Positions 54,181 through 54,559 of a DNA stretch of 54,559 bases are shown one piece after another. Made by a program: the position numbers and the translations under genes. Source of the stretch: an uncultured Roseiflexus sp. Lineage in GTDB: Bacteria; Chloroflexota; Chloroflexia; Chloroflexales; Roseiflexaceae. The stretch covers positions 1-54,559 of the forward strand of contig CALGYB010000047.1 of the NCBI GenBank assembly GCA_937935075.1, in the 5' to 3' direction. The notes beneath the pieces are model-generated. The model saw nothing but the letters and a program-made list of their open reading frames with translations. It made no database searches and was not told where the DNA came from. The first letter of the stretch is position 1. Each line of letters begins with the position of its first letter.

Positions 54181-54559
54181 GTGGGAACGACCACCGCACG
54201 GCCGCGGCGCCGCCCACGCGCCCCATCCCGCGCCACCACGCACCCTATCCCACGCCCACTCGCCCTATCCCGCCGCGCCCGCGCGCCCCATCCCGCACCC
54301 GCACGCGCCCTATCCCGCCGCGCCCGCACGAACGGCGCCCATCGCCCACACGCCCGCGCCGCCGCGCCCGCGCGCCCATTCCTCCGCCGCGCCCACACGA
54401 ACGGCGCCCGCGCCCGTGTACCCCATCCCGCGTCGCCGCGCGCCCCATCCCGCGCCACCACGCACCCTATCCCACGCCCACTCGCCCTATCCCGCCGCGC
54501 CCGCGCGCCGCATCCCGCACCCGCGCGCGCCCATTCCACGCCGCCCACGCCGTGCGCCC
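54181..54559. repeat. GC-rich degenerate repeat block to window end
   Basis: Made of CCCATCCCGC, CCCTATCCC and CGCCCGCGC-type short units. A segment of about 92 bases at 54218-54310 recurs at 54440-54532 with about two differences. Open frames here are low-complexity and unlikely to be genes. Confidence 0.85.

Noticed and set aside
54181-54559. Coding sequences at the window end
   Set aside because: Open frames consist of Arg/Gly/Ala low-complexity repeats generated by GC-rich direct repeats.

Overview
The window reads as a chromosomal segment of a GC-rich filamentous anoxygenic phototroph of the Chloroflexota, most like Roseiflexus. That assignment is an inference from gene content, codon bias, an NAD-linked bidirectional [NiFe] hydrogenase and a dense load of short intergenic repeats; no 16S rRNA or photosynthesis gene lies here to prove it.

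Layout. (1) 126-12249, plus strand: a degenerate receiver protein, then a compact exopolysaccharide or glycan operon (Wzz/BY-kinase, flippase, polymerase, five glycosyltransferases, a PglC-type initiating phosphoglycosyltransferase and a PglD/NeuD-type acetyltransferase). (2) 12250-18151: small orphan genes (YdcF-like, holin-like membrane protein, Uma2 nuclease-like, metallophosphoesterase, FAD oxidoreductase) spaced by repeat-rich DNA. (3) 18152-23691, minus strand: an operon of DegT aminotransferase, CapD/PglF-like dehydratase, TPR protein, secreted protein and sortase. The first two supply the enzymes missing from region 1 for a di-N-acetylbacillosamine-like sugar. (4) 23978-26896, minus: a large von Willebrand A membrane protein. 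(5) 27051-32862, plus: hoxEFUYH plus the endopeptidase hoxW, a complete structural operon for a group 3d hydrogenase. (6) 33209-40201: DsbA-like thiol protein, PAS/STAS sensor, small membrane proteins, an AB-hydrolase and a sulfatase-modifying-factor-like pseudogene. (7) 40236-45983: tRNA-Thr, an S9 peptidase, a histidine-kinase-like fragment, a bacterial dynamin and a SAM hydrolase-family protein. (8) 46329-52732: the conserved prkA-yeaH-spoVR stress module, with an in-frame 400-residue intein inside SpoVR. (9) 52754-54164: a hypothetical gene and prmC, ending in very GC-rich repeats.

The most notable points are the SpoVR intein with its own helix-turn-helix; a family of heptanucleotide arrays with a variable first base, placed at operon junctions and supplying ribosome-binding regions or stop codons (30 perfect units between hoxF and hoxU); two families of dispersed perfect palindromes and three candidate miniature inverted-repeat elements; a recurrent extended -10 motif TGGTATAxT; and paired loss of phosphorylation residues in a pseudo-receiver and a pseudo-HisKA peptide.

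All protein functions are read from motifs by eye; no database search was run. Start codons were chosen by Shine-Dalgarno match, overlap with the upstream gene and family length, so several differ from the longest open frame.
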